Assembly: GCF_014697575.1 (NCBI RefSeq)
Contig: NZ_JACJSC010000001.1
Span: 806,001 to 870,000 of the forward strand
Length of the DNA: 64,000 nt
Reading direction: 5' to 3'
Source of the DNA: Planktothrix sp. FACHB-1365
Lineage (GTDB): Bacteria; Cyanobacteriota; Cyanobacteriia; Cyanobacteriales; Microcoleaceae
The notes beneath the pieces are model-generated. The model was not told the origin of the DNA, made no database searches, and saw only the letters and a program-made list of their open reading frames with translations. Every line of letters starts with the position of its first letter. Within the stretch, counting starts at the first letter, position 1. The translations under genes and the position numbers were made by a program. This document shows, in pieces, positions 53,014 to 63,929 of the stretch.

Positions 53014-55593
53014 TTACCTTGAGAAAGATTGCAGCACACGCTGTAAATAAATTTGAGCGACTTGATCCGATGGATTTTCCCGCAAACAGGTTTCAAAACA
53101 ATGAGCCGATTCAGGAAAGGCTTCCAGATGATAGAGGGTTAAGGCTTGTTCAAATAACGTTTTTGTTGCCACTTTTCTGCGATATAAATCGGGCGGATCA
53201 GCATCAAAAACTTCAAAAACTGATACCATTTCTGATTTGCCTTTCACCCTAACTTTATCAATCACACGGAAGGAATAAATATTGGGATCTTCCAGTCGCA
53301 AAAAGGTATGTTCACTAATTAATAAAGGGATGCAATAACGTTTACTTAATTCCTCTAGTCTAGCCCCTAAATTTACAGCATCGCTAATAACGGTACTATC
53401 CATTCTGTGTTGTCCACCCACGATCCCCAGCATTAAATCCCCCGTATTAATTCCAATACCAATTGTAATCGGAGGACGATTAGGACGTTGACGAGTGAGA
53501 TTATATTCTGACAAGCGTTGTAACATTGAAATTCCAGCTTTGACGGCATCATCAGCACTCCCTCCAAACAGTGCCATAATCGCATCGCCAATATATTTAT
53601 CAATAAAGCCTCGATTTTCTGTAATCGCAGGTTCCATCCGCGATAAATAGGCATTAATAAATTTAAAGTTATCTTCAGGAGTCATCCGTTCAGACAGTTG
53701 GGTAAAACTACGAATATCTGAAAATAAAATCGACATTTCTTTTTGTACCGCATCCCCCGATTTAACATCCACTAAACTTTCATAGCCTAAAAACGATAAA
53801 AATTGATTCGGAACAAATCGACCCGCCGCATCCGTTAATTGTTCTTCTTCATCTAAGGCTAATTCTAAATTACAATTAATCTCAAACATTTCTTCAATAA
53901 ACCGTTGCCGTTCTTCTTCGGCTCGTCGGCGTTCTGTAATGTCTTGAAACACGCCAATGGCATAGGCAATTTGTCCCCATTCATCATAAATTGGGGTTCC
54001 CCAAGTTTGTAAGGGAATAATCCGCTCTAAATATTGAATTTCTAATTGATCAACACTGCCAATTCCCTCATGCAAAGCTTTAAAAATAGGTAAATTTTCT
54101 AAGGGATAGGGTTTCTTAATATCTGAGGATGAATTAGAATAAATATTCAATTTTAAAGGAGGATCAGAAAAGAAAACTTTGTTTCCTAATAACTCTTTAA
54201 CCACTTGATTCGTATAGTATAATTTTCCGGTTGCATCCACAACCACAACTCCTAATGGAATCGCTTCTAAAAGTTGATAGAGTCGTTGATTTTGTACCCG
54301 TAATTCCGTCATTAAATCCAAATTTTCGGTTTTAAGCCGTTGGTTGAGTAGGGTAATTTCTTGATAGGCTTGGGTTAATTGAGTTTTCTGAGCTTCAACG
54401 GTTTGTTTTTCTTTTTTTAATTGGGTGAAGCTGTCTCGTAATTGAGCTTCTTTCTGCTGAAGAAGGGCAACTTTTTCTTCTAAACCTGCATAAAGACGGC
54501 GTAATTGTCGAGTCATTCGGTTAAAAGCGATCGCTAATTGTCCGATTTCATCATCGGTTGTTACTGGCGCGACTAAGGTTAAATCTCCATCCGATACTTG
54601 AGTTGCCGTGTGAGTAATTGCTAAAATGGGACGAGTAATTTGTCGAGCTAAAATATAGACTCCTAGAGCTAAAATAACCGCCGAAGTTAATCCGACTGAT
54701 AAAATAATCCAAGCCAATCGATGGGCTGGTGCATCGGCTTCTGATTGGTGCATTTCTACTAATAATGCTAAGTCTCGTTGATCTAACCACCGATAAACCC
54801 CAATGACTGGAATTCCTGCATAGTTTAAATAGATTTTGCGACCGTCTTCTCCTGCTAACGCCGCTTCAATTCCCCGGCTATGAATCTCAGCCGGAAAGTC
54901 CTTTCGACCAAAACCTTCGGCGGTGACAAACCTCTGAGATCGATCCACTAAATAAGTTTCCCCACTCTTACCTAAACCGGTTTTATCAAAAACAATTTCT
55001 TCCATTTTTTTCAGGTTTAGATGAGTGACTAGCACCCCAAAGACCTTCTGATCTTGTCCAATAATGGGTGTGGCAATGGTTAAAGTGGGTTTATTGGTGA
55101 TCGACGAAAAATAAATATTTTGTACAAAAGTATGGTAACGACCTTCTTTAAAATATTGTTCGTTAAACCGATATTGGCCTTCAAATTGGGGATTGGTCGA
55201 AAAAATAACTTTTCCGTCCTTAGCCCTCAAAAGCTGCACTTTCTTTAAGTCTGGTTTGGCCGCTAGAGCAGAAGCCATATACTGCTTAATTTGAGTATAG
55301 GCATCCCTCCATTGGGGGGAACGCGCATCCACCGTCAATAGAATCGCTGCGGCTGTTTTGAGATCGGGTAATTGTGCTAAAGAAACGGTTGCATTTTTTT
55401 GGTTCTCCACCCATAGATTTAACGCTTCTTCTTTCAGGGTAGCCGTCACTTCCAATCGGTCAAACACCAACTGTTGAATAGAGGCTTTGGCGCTTTGAAA
55501 GGCGATGGCCCCCACACAGAAGACGGTTACTACAGATAACAGTAAAAAGTAGACCACAAGCCTGGACATCAGGCTTTTTGTCCAGAATTTCAT
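53014..55593 (-). CDS. Membrane sensor nucleotide cyclase (Cache-HAMP-PAS-cyclase)
   Basis: An 859-residue transmembrane receptor. Helix 1 (residues 9-31) is followed by a periplasmic dCache-like domain (about 35-290), then helix 2 (295-320), HAMP, coiled coil (370-440), PAS (440-560, ending ITERRRAEEE) and a class III cyclase domain (650-800). The cyclase has LFSDIRSFT and KYIGDAIMALFGG (metal Asp residues, substrate Lys) and VISDAVNLGARLEEL (Asp, Asn, Arg), which fits adenylate cyclase. A short TPR-like tail follows. The ligand is unknown. Confidence 0.9.
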   Translation of the reverse strand: MKFWTKSLMSRLVVYFLLLSVVTVFCVGAIAFQSAKASIQQLVFDRLEVTATLKEEALNLWVENQKNATVSLAQLPDLKTAAAILLTVDARSPQWRDAYTQIKQYMASALAAKPDLKKVQLLRAKDGKVIFSTNPQFEGQYRFNEQYFKEGRYHTFVQNIYFSSITNKPTLTIATPIIGQDQKVFGVLVTHLNLKKMEEIVFDKTGLGKSGETYLVDRSQRFVTAEGFGRKDFPAEIHSRGIEAALAGEDGRKIYLNYAGIPVIGVYRWLDQRDLALLVEMHQSEADAPAHRLAWIILSVGLTSAVILALGVYILARQITRPILAITHTATQVSDGDLTLVAPVTTDDEIGQLAIAFNRMTRQLRRLYAGLEEKVALLQQKEAQLRDSFTQLKKEKQTVEAQKTQLTQAYQEITLLNQRLKTENLDLMTELRVQNQRLYQLLEAIPLGVVVVDATGKLYYTNQVVKELLGNKVFFSDPPLKLNIYSNSSSDIKKPYPLENLPIFKALHEGIGSVDQLEIQYLERIIPLQTWGTPIYDEWGQIAYAIGVFQDITERRRAEEERQRFIEEMFEINCNLELALDEEEQLTDAAGRFVPNQFLSFLGYESLVDVKSGDAVQKEMSILFSDIRSFTQLSERMTPEDNFKFINAYLSRMEPAITENRGFIDKYIGDAIMALFGGSADDAVKAGISMLQRLSEYNLTRQRPNRPPITIGIGINTGDLMLGIVGGQHRMDSTVISDAVNLGARLEELSKRYCIPLLISEHTFLRLEDPNIYSFRVIDKVRVKGKSEMVSVFEVFDADPPDLYRRKVATKTLFEQALTLYHLEAFPESAHCFETCLRENPSDQVAQIYLQRVLQSFSR

Positions 55594-55823
55594 TCAATTG
55601 GCCCTTCATCACCTGTCACAACTCACGTTTTCAAGGTCTTTTGTCTGGTTAAGGACTTTCTTTTACCTATATTAGCTAGTTCCGAAAGAACTCATTACAG
55701 CAGCCTCAATTGGTGATCCTTATTTTATCGGGTTTCGGTTGACCCTTGAGTATTGAGGCTTTATTGTTGAGAATCCCTCACACCTGACCCTTGAGTTCAT
55801 GCCAAAATTGAGGAACTGTTCAC

Positions 55824-56957
55824 TTGAAATTTACCTCCATGTCAAGACCTACCGTCTATTTAGCGATTACAAATCATGGATTTGGTCATGCTGTGCGATC
55901 TGCTGCCGTTGCCAATGAAATTCAAAAGCGTTGTCCTGATGTGTTATTAATTCTGGTGACAACAGCACCTCGATGGTTATTAGAATCTTATCTGGAGGGG
56001 GATTTTATTGTCCGTCCCCGTGCTTTTGATGTGGGAGTAGTGCAGCCTGATAGTTTAACAATGGATCAAGCCGCAACCTTACAGCAATGGCAACAAATTC
56101 GCCAACAAGACCGTTCAATTATTGCCGGGGAAGTCAGTTTTATTAAACAAAATAAAGTTAATTTAATTTTAGCAGATATTCCTCCCTTAGCTTCTGCGAT
56201 CGCCTCATCTGCGGGAATTCCCTGTTGGATGATGGGGAATTTTGGTTGGGATTTTATCTATCGAGATTGGGGGGAAGAGTTTATGGAATTAGCGGATTGG
56301 ATTTCGGGTTGTTTTAGTCAGTGCGATCGCTTATTTCGCTTTCCTCTCCATGAACCGATGACGGCTTTTCCCCATACCATTGATGTCGGTTTAACGGGGG
56401 GAAATCCTCGGTTTAATTTAGAGGCTTTGAGAGAAAAATTAGGAATTACGACTCCTCCTGAAAAAACTATCTTATTAACCTTTGGCGGTTTAGGATTAAA
56501 TGCGATTCCAGTTCATAATTTTGAACAATATTCTGATTATACTTTTATTACCTTTGATGTAAATTTACCCTCTTTCCCGAATTTAGTTCAAGTGAGTAAT
56601 TTTTTGCAATTACCGGATATTCATTCCCATTTATTTCATTTGCGTCCGGTGGATTTAATGCCTTTGTGTGGACAAGTTATTTCTAAACCGGGATATAGTA
56701 CCTTTGCGGAAGCTTTACGCTTAGATATCCCTTTAATTTCTTTAACCAGAGATGGATTTGCCGAAGCCCCGGTTTTATTAGACTGGTTACAAAATTATGG
56801 GGTGCATCAAATTATCACAGCTAGTGATTTTTTTGAAAATAATTGGGATTTTATCAATCAACCCCTCCAACAACCTCACCTTTCGGAAAGATTAGATAAA
56901 AATGGCAATGAAGCGATCGCTCAAGCGGTTGTTGACTATCTTTTGAATTGCCTTTAG
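55824..56957 (+). CDS. GT-B fold glycosyltransferase-like protein
   Basis: A 377-residue protein with the N-terminus of MurG/UDP-glycosyltransferase-like enzymes (VYLAITNHGFGHAVRSAAVANEI), a central NLILADIPPLASAIAS segment, and C-terminal ISKPGYSTFAEALRLDIPLI, the nucleotide-sugar binding pattern of GT-B folds. The start is TTG at 55824 with GAGGAA 8 nt upstream; ATG at 55839 has no ribosome binding site. The substrate is unknown. Similar sequences occur as the N-terminal domain of some arabinokinases, but no kinase domain is attached. Confidence 0.72.
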   Translation: MKFTSMSRPTVYLAITNHGFGHAVRSAAVANEIQKRCPDVLLILVTTAPRWLLESYLEGDFIVRPRAFDVGVVQPDSLTMDQAATLQQWQQIRQQDRSIIAGEVSFIKQNKVNLILADIPPLASAIASSAGIPCWMMGNFGWDFIYRDWGEEFMELADWISGCFSQCDRLFRFPLHEPMTAFPHTIDVGLTGGNPRFNLEALREKLGITTPPEKTILLTFGGLGLNAIPVHNFEQYSDYTFITFDVNLPSFPNLVQVSNFLQLPDIHSHLFHLRPVDLMPLCGQVISKPGYSTFAEALRLDIPLISLTRDGFAEAPVLLDWLQNYGVHQIITASDFFENNWDFINQPLQQPHLSERLDKNGNEAIAQAVVDYLLNCL

Positions 56958-56971
56958 AATATAAAAGCTAA

Positions 56972-56991
56972 AGCCCTGAAGGGCTTACTAC
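56972..56991. repeat. Dispersed palindromic element
   Basis: AGCCCTGAAGGGCTTACTAC is the complement of GTAGTAAGCCCTTCAGGGCT seen at 37400 and at 41317. It sits between the glycosyltransferase and YjbQ genes. Confidence 0.7.
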
Positions 56992-57002
56992 GAGTTTGGA
57001 TT

Positions 57003-57419
57003 ATGGCATATTATCAAGAAATCTTGGAGATTAAGACCAGTGGTAAATCATTTTCTAATATTACCCATTATGTTCAAGAAGTTGTTAAAAATTCGGGGAT
57101 AAAAATCGGAATTTGTCATTTATTTTTACGACATACTTCCGCCAGTTTAATCATTCAAGAAAATGCTGATCCTGATGTGTTACGGGATTTAGAGAATTTT
57201 TTATCGAAATTAGTTCCTGAAGGTAATTATTATATTCATGATGCAGAAGGCTTAGATGATATGCCAGCCCATATTAGAACTGTTCTCACCCATACCTCTG
57301 AACAAATCCCCATTTCCCAAGGACGATTATTATTAGGAACCTGGCAAGGAATCTATCTTTGGGAACATCGACGCCATCGTCATACCCGTGAATTAGTGGT
57401 ACATATTATGGGGGAATAA
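57003..57419 (+). CDS. YjbQ/UPF0047 family protein
   Basis: A 138-residue trimeric-fold protein with the family blocks GICHLFLRHTSASLIIQENADPDV, HDAEGLDDMPAHIRTVL and LGTWQGIYLWEHRR. YjbQ-type proteins have a conserved His/Asp/Glu metal site and are annotated with weak secondary thiamine-phosphate synthase activity. thiC lies 4 kb away but is not linked. Function in vivo is unclear. Confidence 0.9.
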   Translation: MAYYQEILEIKTSGKSFSNITHYVQEVVKNSGIKIGICHLFLRHTSASLIIQENADPDVLRDLENFLSKLVPEGNYYIHDAEGLDDMPAHIRTVLTHTSEQIPISQGRLLLGTWQGIYLWEHRRHRHTRELVVHIMGE

Positions 57420-57431
57420 TATTAATAATCC

Positions 57432-58169
57432 TTAGAGTTCATCAGGATTAATCCCCATTTCTCTTAAGCGTTCTGCTAATCGTTGCGATCGCATTTTTTC
57501 GGCTTCTAACTCCGTTTCAACTGTTTCAATTCGTTCCCGTTCTGCTGCTAATGCTGTTTCTGATTGAGTTGCACGTTGGCGTTCTTCCTCTAACATTTGA
57601 TTAATCTCAATATAGGAAAAGAATTTCTCCCCATCCGGGCGATAAATTTTTAATTCTTCCCCAGAACAATCAAACCGAATTCCTAAACAGGGACTAATAT
57701 AATTATTTAAAGATTCCAGAATTTCCAGTCCCTCTTCATGGCGTATCCATCCTTGTAATTCATCTGAATCAGGATTATAAATATAATATTCTTCAACGCC
57801 ATATCGTTCATAAAACAATAACTTTTTATCCATTTCTACCGTAGAATTACTCGGAGAAAGGATTTCAAACACAACTTGGGGGGCGATATTATTTTCTAGC
57901 CATTGTTGATAAGAACCCCGTTCTCCTTTGGGTCTACCCACCACCACCATTACATCAGGGGCGGTCACAATTCGAGGTTTTCCTTCCACTGGATACCAAA
58001 ATAAATCTCCAGCGACAAATACATTAGGATCATTTGCAAACATCCAATCTAAATTTTGCTGAATTACAACAATCCAGCGAAATTGTTTGGTATTATCCGC
58101 CATCGGTTTACCGTCACTTTCTGGATAAATAATTTCTGTTGAAGATAAAGATTGCATCTGGGAAACCAT
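57432..58169 (-). CDS. Uma2 family endonuclease (DUF820)
   Basis: A 245-residue PD-(D/E)XK-like protein: FVAGDLFWYPVEG, TAPDVMVVVGRPKGERGSY (catalytic Asp) and QVVFEILSPSNSTVEMDKK (Glu and downstream Lys). A C-terminal coiled coil of about 45 residues (EEERQRATQSETALAAERERIETVE) is a common tail in cyanobacterial copies. Such genes occur in dozens per genome and their role is unsettled. Confidence 0.88.
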   Translation of the reverse strand: MVSQMQSLSSTEIIYPESDGKPMADNTKQFRWIVVIQQNLDWMFANDPNVFVAGDLFWYPVEGKPRIVTAPDVMVVVGRPKGERGSYQQWLENNIAPQVVFEILSPSNSTVEMDKKLLFYERYGVEEYYIYNPDSDELQGWIRHEEGLEILESLNNYISPCLGIRFDCSGEELKIYRPDGEKFFSYIEINQMLEEERQRATQSETALAAERERIETVETELEAEKMRSQRLAERLREMGINPDEL

Positions 58170-58267
58170 AAGTCAATCGAGATAGTCGAATAAGATCACT
58201 GCATTATTACTATTCTATTAACAATGGCGGGGTGAGTGTATTTTTCTTCCCACCCCCACCCCAAAAC

Positions 58268-59563
58268 TTACCAACTAGACATCACTTCTCTAGCGGCTGC
58301 TAAGGTTTTTTCAATGTCTTCATCCGTATGGGCTAAAGACGTAAACCCGGCTTCAAATTGAGAAGGCGCTAAATAAATTCCCCGCTCTAACATTCCGCGA
58401 TGGAAACGGCTAAATTTAGCTAAATCGGATTTTTTAGCATCCTCATAATTGTGGACTGGCCCTTGGGTAAAAAATAAACCAAACATTCCACTAATTTGTC
58501 CCCCACAAGCCGCATTACCTGTTTCTTTGGCAATTTGTAACAACCCATCACTTAATTTTTTGGTGATTTTATCCAAATATTCATAAGTTCCTGGTTTTTG
58601 CAATAACTCTAGGGTTTTGATTCCCGCCGTCATTGCTAAAGGATTTCCCGATAAGGTTCCCGCTTGATACATCGGGCCAGCCGGGGCGACCATGGACATA
58701 ATATCCCGACGTCCACCATAGGCCCCTACAGGTAAACCGCCACCAATGACTTTTCCTAATGTCGTTAAGTCCGGTGTCACCCCAAATTTCTCTTGAACGC
58801 CGCCATACGCAATGCGGAAGCCAGTCATCACCTCATCAAAGACTAATAAAGCCCCATTTTCCTTTGTCAGTACCCGTAACCCTTCCAAAAACCCAGCATC
58901 GGGAGGAATAAAGCCAGCGTTGCCTACAATCGGTTCTAGGATGACTCCAGCAATTTCCCCTGGATTTTCATTAAATAGCTGTTTGACGGCTTCTAGGTCA
59001 TTGTAGGGGGCTGTGAGGGTACTACTGGTGACGGATTTGGGAACCCCTGGGGAGTCGGGTAAACCCAAGGTCGCAACCCCTGAACCCGCTTTCACGAGGA
59101 ACATATCTCCATGTCCGTGATAGCACCCTTCAAATTTAATCAATTTGTCCCGTCCGGTGAAGGCCCGCATCAACCGCAATACGGATAAACACGCTTCCGT
59201 TCCTGAGTTAACAAATCGTACCATTTCAATACTGGGAACCGCATCAATCACCATTTCGGCCAGAACATTTTCTAATACACAAGGCGCGCCGAAACTGGTT
59301 CCTTTTTCTAAAGCGTCTTTAAGAGCATTGATGACATCGGGATGGGTATGACCGCAAATGGCTGGCCCCCAGGAGCCAACATAATCAATATATTGATTGC
59401 CGTCAACATCCCAAACATAAGCTCCTTTGACTCTATCAAAGACAATGGGTTGTCCGCCAACGGACTTAAACGCCCGTACCGGAGAATTAACGCCACCTGG
59501 CATAATTTTTTGGGCGGCGGCAAAGATTTCTTCTGATTTTGTAGTTATTAAGGGTAGGGTCAC
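58268..59563 (-). CDS. hemL: Glutamate-1-semialdehyde 2,1-aminomutase
   Basis: A 431-residue PLP enzyme that makes 5-aminolevulinate for haem and chlorophyll. It shows the N-terminal [28 protein letters not shown], the catalytic Lys of [19 protein letters not shown] near residue 272, and [11 protein letters not shown]. The start is GTG at 59563 with AAGGAG about 11 nt upstream. Length and motifs are fully normal. Confidence 0.96.
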   Translation of the reverse strand: MTLPLITTKSEEIFAAAQKIMPGGVNSPVRAFKSVGGQPIVFDRVKGAYVWDVDGNQYIDYVGSWGPAICGHTHPDVINALKDALEKGTSFGAPCVLENVLAEMVIDAVPSIEMVRFVNSGTEACLSVLRLMRAFTGRDKLIKFEGCYHGHGDMFLVKAGSGVATLGLPDSPGVPKSVTSSTLTAPYNDLEAVKQLFNENPGEIAGVILEPIVGNAGFIPPDAGFLEGLRVLTKENGALLVFDEVMTGFRIAYGGVQEKFGVTPDLTTLGKVIGGGLPVGAYGGRRDIMSMVAPAGPMYQAGTLSGNPLAMTAGIKTLELLQKPGTYEYLDKITKKLSDGLLQIAKETGNAACGGQISGMFGLFFTQGPVHNYEDAKKSDLAKFSRFHRGMLERGIYLAPSQFEAGFTSLAHTDEDIEKTLAAAREVMSSW

Positions 59564-59730
59564 TCTGAGATAATCTCCTTGAATGGTAAGATTGTTTAGG
59601 TTTGTGCGTTAAAAGCTGTGTGAATATTGCTTTTTTACAGCTTTTTAACAGGCAGGATGCCTGTTCCACAGGAAAACCAACAAGATGATATTGTAGTCAA
59701 GTTAGGGTTCTGGTTGTATTGGTTAAATTT

Positions 59731-60306
59731 ATGTCAAGCTCAAAACCCCTAGAATTAAGCCTGTTGAGTCCTATTGATACAATTCGTTACAATGAAAAAG
59801 GATTGATTCTGGCCGTTATCCAAGATTGTTTAGAAGGAACGGTGTTTACCTGGGTTTGGATGAATCCAGCAGCGTTAGAAAAAACCTTATCTTCTCAGCA
59901 AGTTTGGTCTTGTCAAGACGCAGAAATTGTGTTATGGAATGCAGAAATTTTAGTCAAAGAAATTCGCTACAGTGATGAAAATCCGATGGTAATTATTGGA
60001 GTTGAAGAACAACATCAGGAATTATCAGGAAATACCTTATCGGGCTTATTTAATATTATTTGCGATCGCCGTGACTATCCGCAACTGGAATCCTATACTT
60101 GTAAATTATTAGCCGGGGGAGATAACAAAATTCTCAAAAAAATTGGGGAAGAATCCGCCGAAGTGGTGATGGCTTGTAAAGACAAAGATAAAGATGCGAT
60201 CGCCGGGGAAGTCGCTGATTTATTTTATCATACTTTAGTGGCTTTAGCTTATCATGATGTGGATTTGAGAGAGGTTTATCAGAAATTAGAAGAACGACGA
60301 AAATAA
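59731..60306 (+). CDS. hisE: HisIE with degenerate HisI half and intact HisE half
   Basis: A 191-residue protein from the ATG at 59731 (a TTG at 59719 is possible). The C-terminal 90 residues are a good phosphoribosyl-ATP pyrophosphatase: LAGGDNKILKKIGEESAEVV and GEVADLFYHTLVAL. The N-terminal 100 residues align in position with the phosphoribosyl-AMP cyclohydrolase of cyanobacterial HisIE (LILAVIQDCLEGTVFTWVWMN, then AALEKTLSS). The signature S-R-S-R, G-x-T-S-G, D-x-D-x-D and Cys residues that bind magnesium and zinc are absent. The cyclohydrolase step must be done elsewhere. Confidence 0.78.
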   Translation: MSSSKPLELSLLSPIDTIRYNEKGLILAVIQDCLEGTVFTWVWMNPAALEKTLSSQQVWSCQDAEIVLWNAEILVKEIRYSDENPMVIIGVEEQHQELSGNTLSGLFNIICDRRDYPQLESYTCKLLAGGDNKILKKIGEESAEVVMACKDKDKDAIAGEVADLFYHTLVALAYHDVDLREVYQKLEERRK

Positions 60307-60341
60307 TATTATCAGGTGCGAATATCTTTAACATAACCTCT

Positions 60342-60366
60342 AAAGGCGAGAAGACCTCGCCCCTAC
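60342..60366. repeat. Short palindromic spacer repeat
   Basis: AGGCGAGAAGACCTCGCCCCTACG forms a GGCGAG/CTCGCC hairpin with a CTACG tail, the same tail as the repeat units near 37430. It sits between hisE and a Uma2 gene. Confidence 0.5.
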
Positions 60367-60463
60367 GTTCCTGATTATTAATCATTGAATAAAAAATTGA
60401 TGATCTTAAATTGAGAATGATTGATTGAGTTATAATCACCTTAAATTCAATCCTATTTTAATT

Positions 60464-61033
60464 ATGATGATTAATCCATCTGATCAGCATATTTCCCATG
60501 AAGATTATCTCGAAGGGGAAAAAATTAGCCCCATTCGCCATGAATATATTCGAGGAGAAGTTTATGCAATGGTGGGGGGAAGTGATGCTCATGATACCAT
60601 TTCTGGGAATTTGATTGCTTTATTTAAAAATCACTTACGCGGTCAAGGATGTCGTGTTTATACGGGAAACATGAAAATTTATATTCAAACCGCCGATGTT
60701 TATTATTATCCTGATGTTATGGTAACTTGTGACTCCCGCGACAGAAATAATGGTTATTTTAAACAATATCCAAGTTTAATTATTGAAGTCTTATCTCCCT
60801 CAACGGAAGCCTTTAAGCGGGGTAATAAATTTGCCGACTATCGACAGATTGAAACCTTACAAGAATATGTATTAATTAGCCAAAATAAAATTAATATTGA
60901 ATGTTTTAGACAAAATTTAGACAGACGATGGGAATTGTTTACCTATCAACCCCAGGAAACTCTTCAATTAGACAGTATTAATTTTAGTTGTCCTGTGTCA
61001 GAAATTTATGAAGATGTATTAGGATTGAATTAA
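60464..61033 (+). CDS. Uma2 family endonuclease (DUF820)
   Basis: A 189-residue member from the ATG at 60464; the frame reaches a TTG at 60425. Features are ISHEDYLEGEKISPIRHEYIRGEVYAM, YYYPDVMVTCDSRD (Asp), and PSLIIEVLSPSTEAFKRGNKF (Glu) with YRQIETLQEYVLIS. It is a compact copy without the coiled-coil tail of the other Uma2 protein in this window. Its role is unknown. Confidence 0.88.
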   Translation: MMINPSDQHISHEDYLEGEKISPIRHEYIRGEVYAMVGGSDAHDTISGNLIALFKNHLRGQGCRVYTGNMKIYIQTADVYYYPDVMVTCDSRDRNNGYFKQYPSLIIEVLSPSTEAFKRGNKFADYRQIETLQEYVLISQNKINIECFRQNLDRRWELFTYQPQETLQLDSINFSCPVSEIYEDVLGLN

Positions 61034-61127
61034 ATGAGTATAATTACACCCTAAATTTTCCTGATTTTCCAAAGATTTAATAAAATTCTACTCAGTTAAC
61101 AAAAATTGTGATACCATCTTCAACTAA

Positions 61128-62611
<1,484 letters not shown>

Positions 62612-62617
62612 TCCATT

Positions 62618-62682
62618 AGAAACCGGGTTTCTAATAGTATTTCTTCGTTAGAACTAACAGTCTAGTGAGAAACCCGGTTTCT
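62618..62682. repeat. Inverted pair of AGAAACC(G/C)GGTTTCT palindromes
   Basis: Copy 1 (62618-62632) and copy 2 (62668-62682) are exact reverse complements of each other, and each is itself a 7-bp palindrome with one central base. A smaller palindrome (GTTAGAACTAAC, 62647-62658) lies between. It is downstream of thiC and may act as a terminator or cruciform-forming element. Confidence 0.7.
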
Positions 62683-62745
62683 GAGTGTTTACTTTTTAGG
62701 TTAAAATGAATTTAAAGAGGAGGTGCTAAAGCACAATAACGGTGT

Positions 62746-63213
62746 ATGAATTATCAAAAAATTTTAGTCGCCATTGACCAGTCAGCACAAAGCAAAACAG
62801 TATTTGAAACTGCGTTAGAATTAGGGCGGAAATCATCGGGACAGTTGATGATTTTTCACCGTTTGTCTTTGGATGAACCCGAAAGTTATACTTATACCAG
62901 TGTGCAAGTCGAAAAGATTGTTCACCATTATAAATTTGTTCAAGAAAAGTTAGAACAAGATTTAGAAAAAGTGCGGTTATGGTTAACTGGGTTAGAAAAC
63001 CGTGCCCTTGAAGCTGGAATTAAGGCAGAATGGGATTGGAAAGAAGGCAATGCAGGGCGTTTGATTTGTCAGGTCGCTAAAAATTGGAATGCTGATATTA
63101 TCGTCATGGGAAGACGCGGGAAAACGGCGGTTATGGAAACGCTGTTAGGGAGTGTGAGTTATCATGTTGTCCATCATGCCCCCTGTGGGGTATTGATTGT
63201 TCAAGGGAAATAG
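62746..63213 (+). CDS. Universal stress protein (UspA family)
   Basis: A 155-residue Usp domain of the ATP-binding type. It starts NYQKILVAIDQSAQSKTVFETAL, has WDWKEGNAGRLICQVAKNWNADIIVMGRRGKTAVMETLLGSVSYHVVHHAPCGVLIV, and the G-R-x9-G-S-V-S binding motif is intact. The frame cannot extend upstream (TAA at 62737). An AGGAGG sequence lies 22 nt before the ATG, too far for direct use; a 4-bp hairpin lies between. Confidence 0.9.
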   Translation: MNYQKILVAIDQSAQSKTVFETALELGRKSSGQLMIFHRLSLDEPESYTYTSVQVEKIVHHYKFVQEKLEQDLEKVRLWLTGLENRALEAGIKAEWDWKEGNAGRLICQVAKNWNADIIVMGRRGKTAVMETLLGSVSYHVVHHAPCGVLIVQGK

Positions 63214-63248
63214 GGTGTTGGCACATCTTACAGAGATTGAATCACAAT

Positions 63249-63470
63249 TTACTCTTGAAGGCTAGAAATTTCATCCACCACTTCAATTTGTTTGCGAGCA
63301 ATAGACCGATAAATTCGACTCAGCGATCGCAATTCCTCTTCCGTTAAGCTCTCATCAAAAATTGCAGCCAATAACCCATAGCGATCCGCTAATGTGATCT
63401 GGCCTGTTTCGTGAACTTTGACAAACAATTCGCTGAGTGCGGACTCAATTAAACAAATAGGTGCTTCCAT
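63249..63470 (-). CDS. Conserved hypothetical small protein
   Basis: A 73-residue acidic, helical protein: an N-terminal helix, then TGQITLADRYGLLAAIFDESLTEEELRSLSRIYRSIARKQIEVVDE. I recall small cyanobacterial proteins of this type without a named domain. No signal peptide or metal motif is present. It is convergent with the usp gene. Confidence 0.6.
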   Translation of the reverse strand: MEAPICLIESALSELFVKVHETGQITLADRYGLLAAIFDESLTEEELRSLSRIYRSIARKQIEVVDEISSLQE

Positions 63471-63722
63471 AATCCGGTTAGTTAGGATAACTGAATTGAT
63501 GTGATGATGGAGAATTGAGAATTTGGAAAACTCCGCAGCGTTAGAGATAATTCCGTAGAGTTTTCGCCTAAAATTCGATGAGAACTATGAAATCGGGGGG
63601 GTTAGAACTTTTAAACTTTACAATTATTATTTCAGAGTTTTGGCTTCAAAGAGGTGATTAAACTTCAATAGCAATTGTGATTTTTGGGAGATCAGGCTGT
63701 GATCTCAATCACCCATACAAAC

Positions 63723-63929
63723 TTAATTTAATTTTAAGGCACTTACAGGAACATCATCCCAAGATTCAACGGTTCTGAGAACCGCAACCCAGCCTTGTTG
63801 CTTTTGAATTTCTGTTAAATTTCTTTGAAAGGACTCATGGCAATCTTGAGCTTGCTTCTCATCACAACAAGCAATACAAGAATAGACGATTCCCATTGGA
63901 TCAAGTTGTTCATTTACCCAAATGGTCAT
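63723..63929 (-). CDS. Conserved hypothetical small protein
   Basis: A 68-residue soluble protein from the ATG at 63929, with GAGGAG 9 nt upstream; the frame goes on to 63947. It has a Cys-rich part (YSCIACCDEKQAQDCHESF) and WVAVLRTVESWDDVP. The four Cys could bind metal or form disulfides, but no standard spacing is seen. I do not recognise a family name. Confidence 0.6.
   Translation of the reverse strand: MTIWVNEQLDPMGIVYSCIACCDEKQAQDCHESFQRNLTEIQKQQGWVAVLRTVESWDDVPVSALKLN

Noticed and set aside
52998-53252. Plus-strand frame of 84 codons
   Set aside because: Shadow of the cyclase gene on the other strand, which has full domain support.
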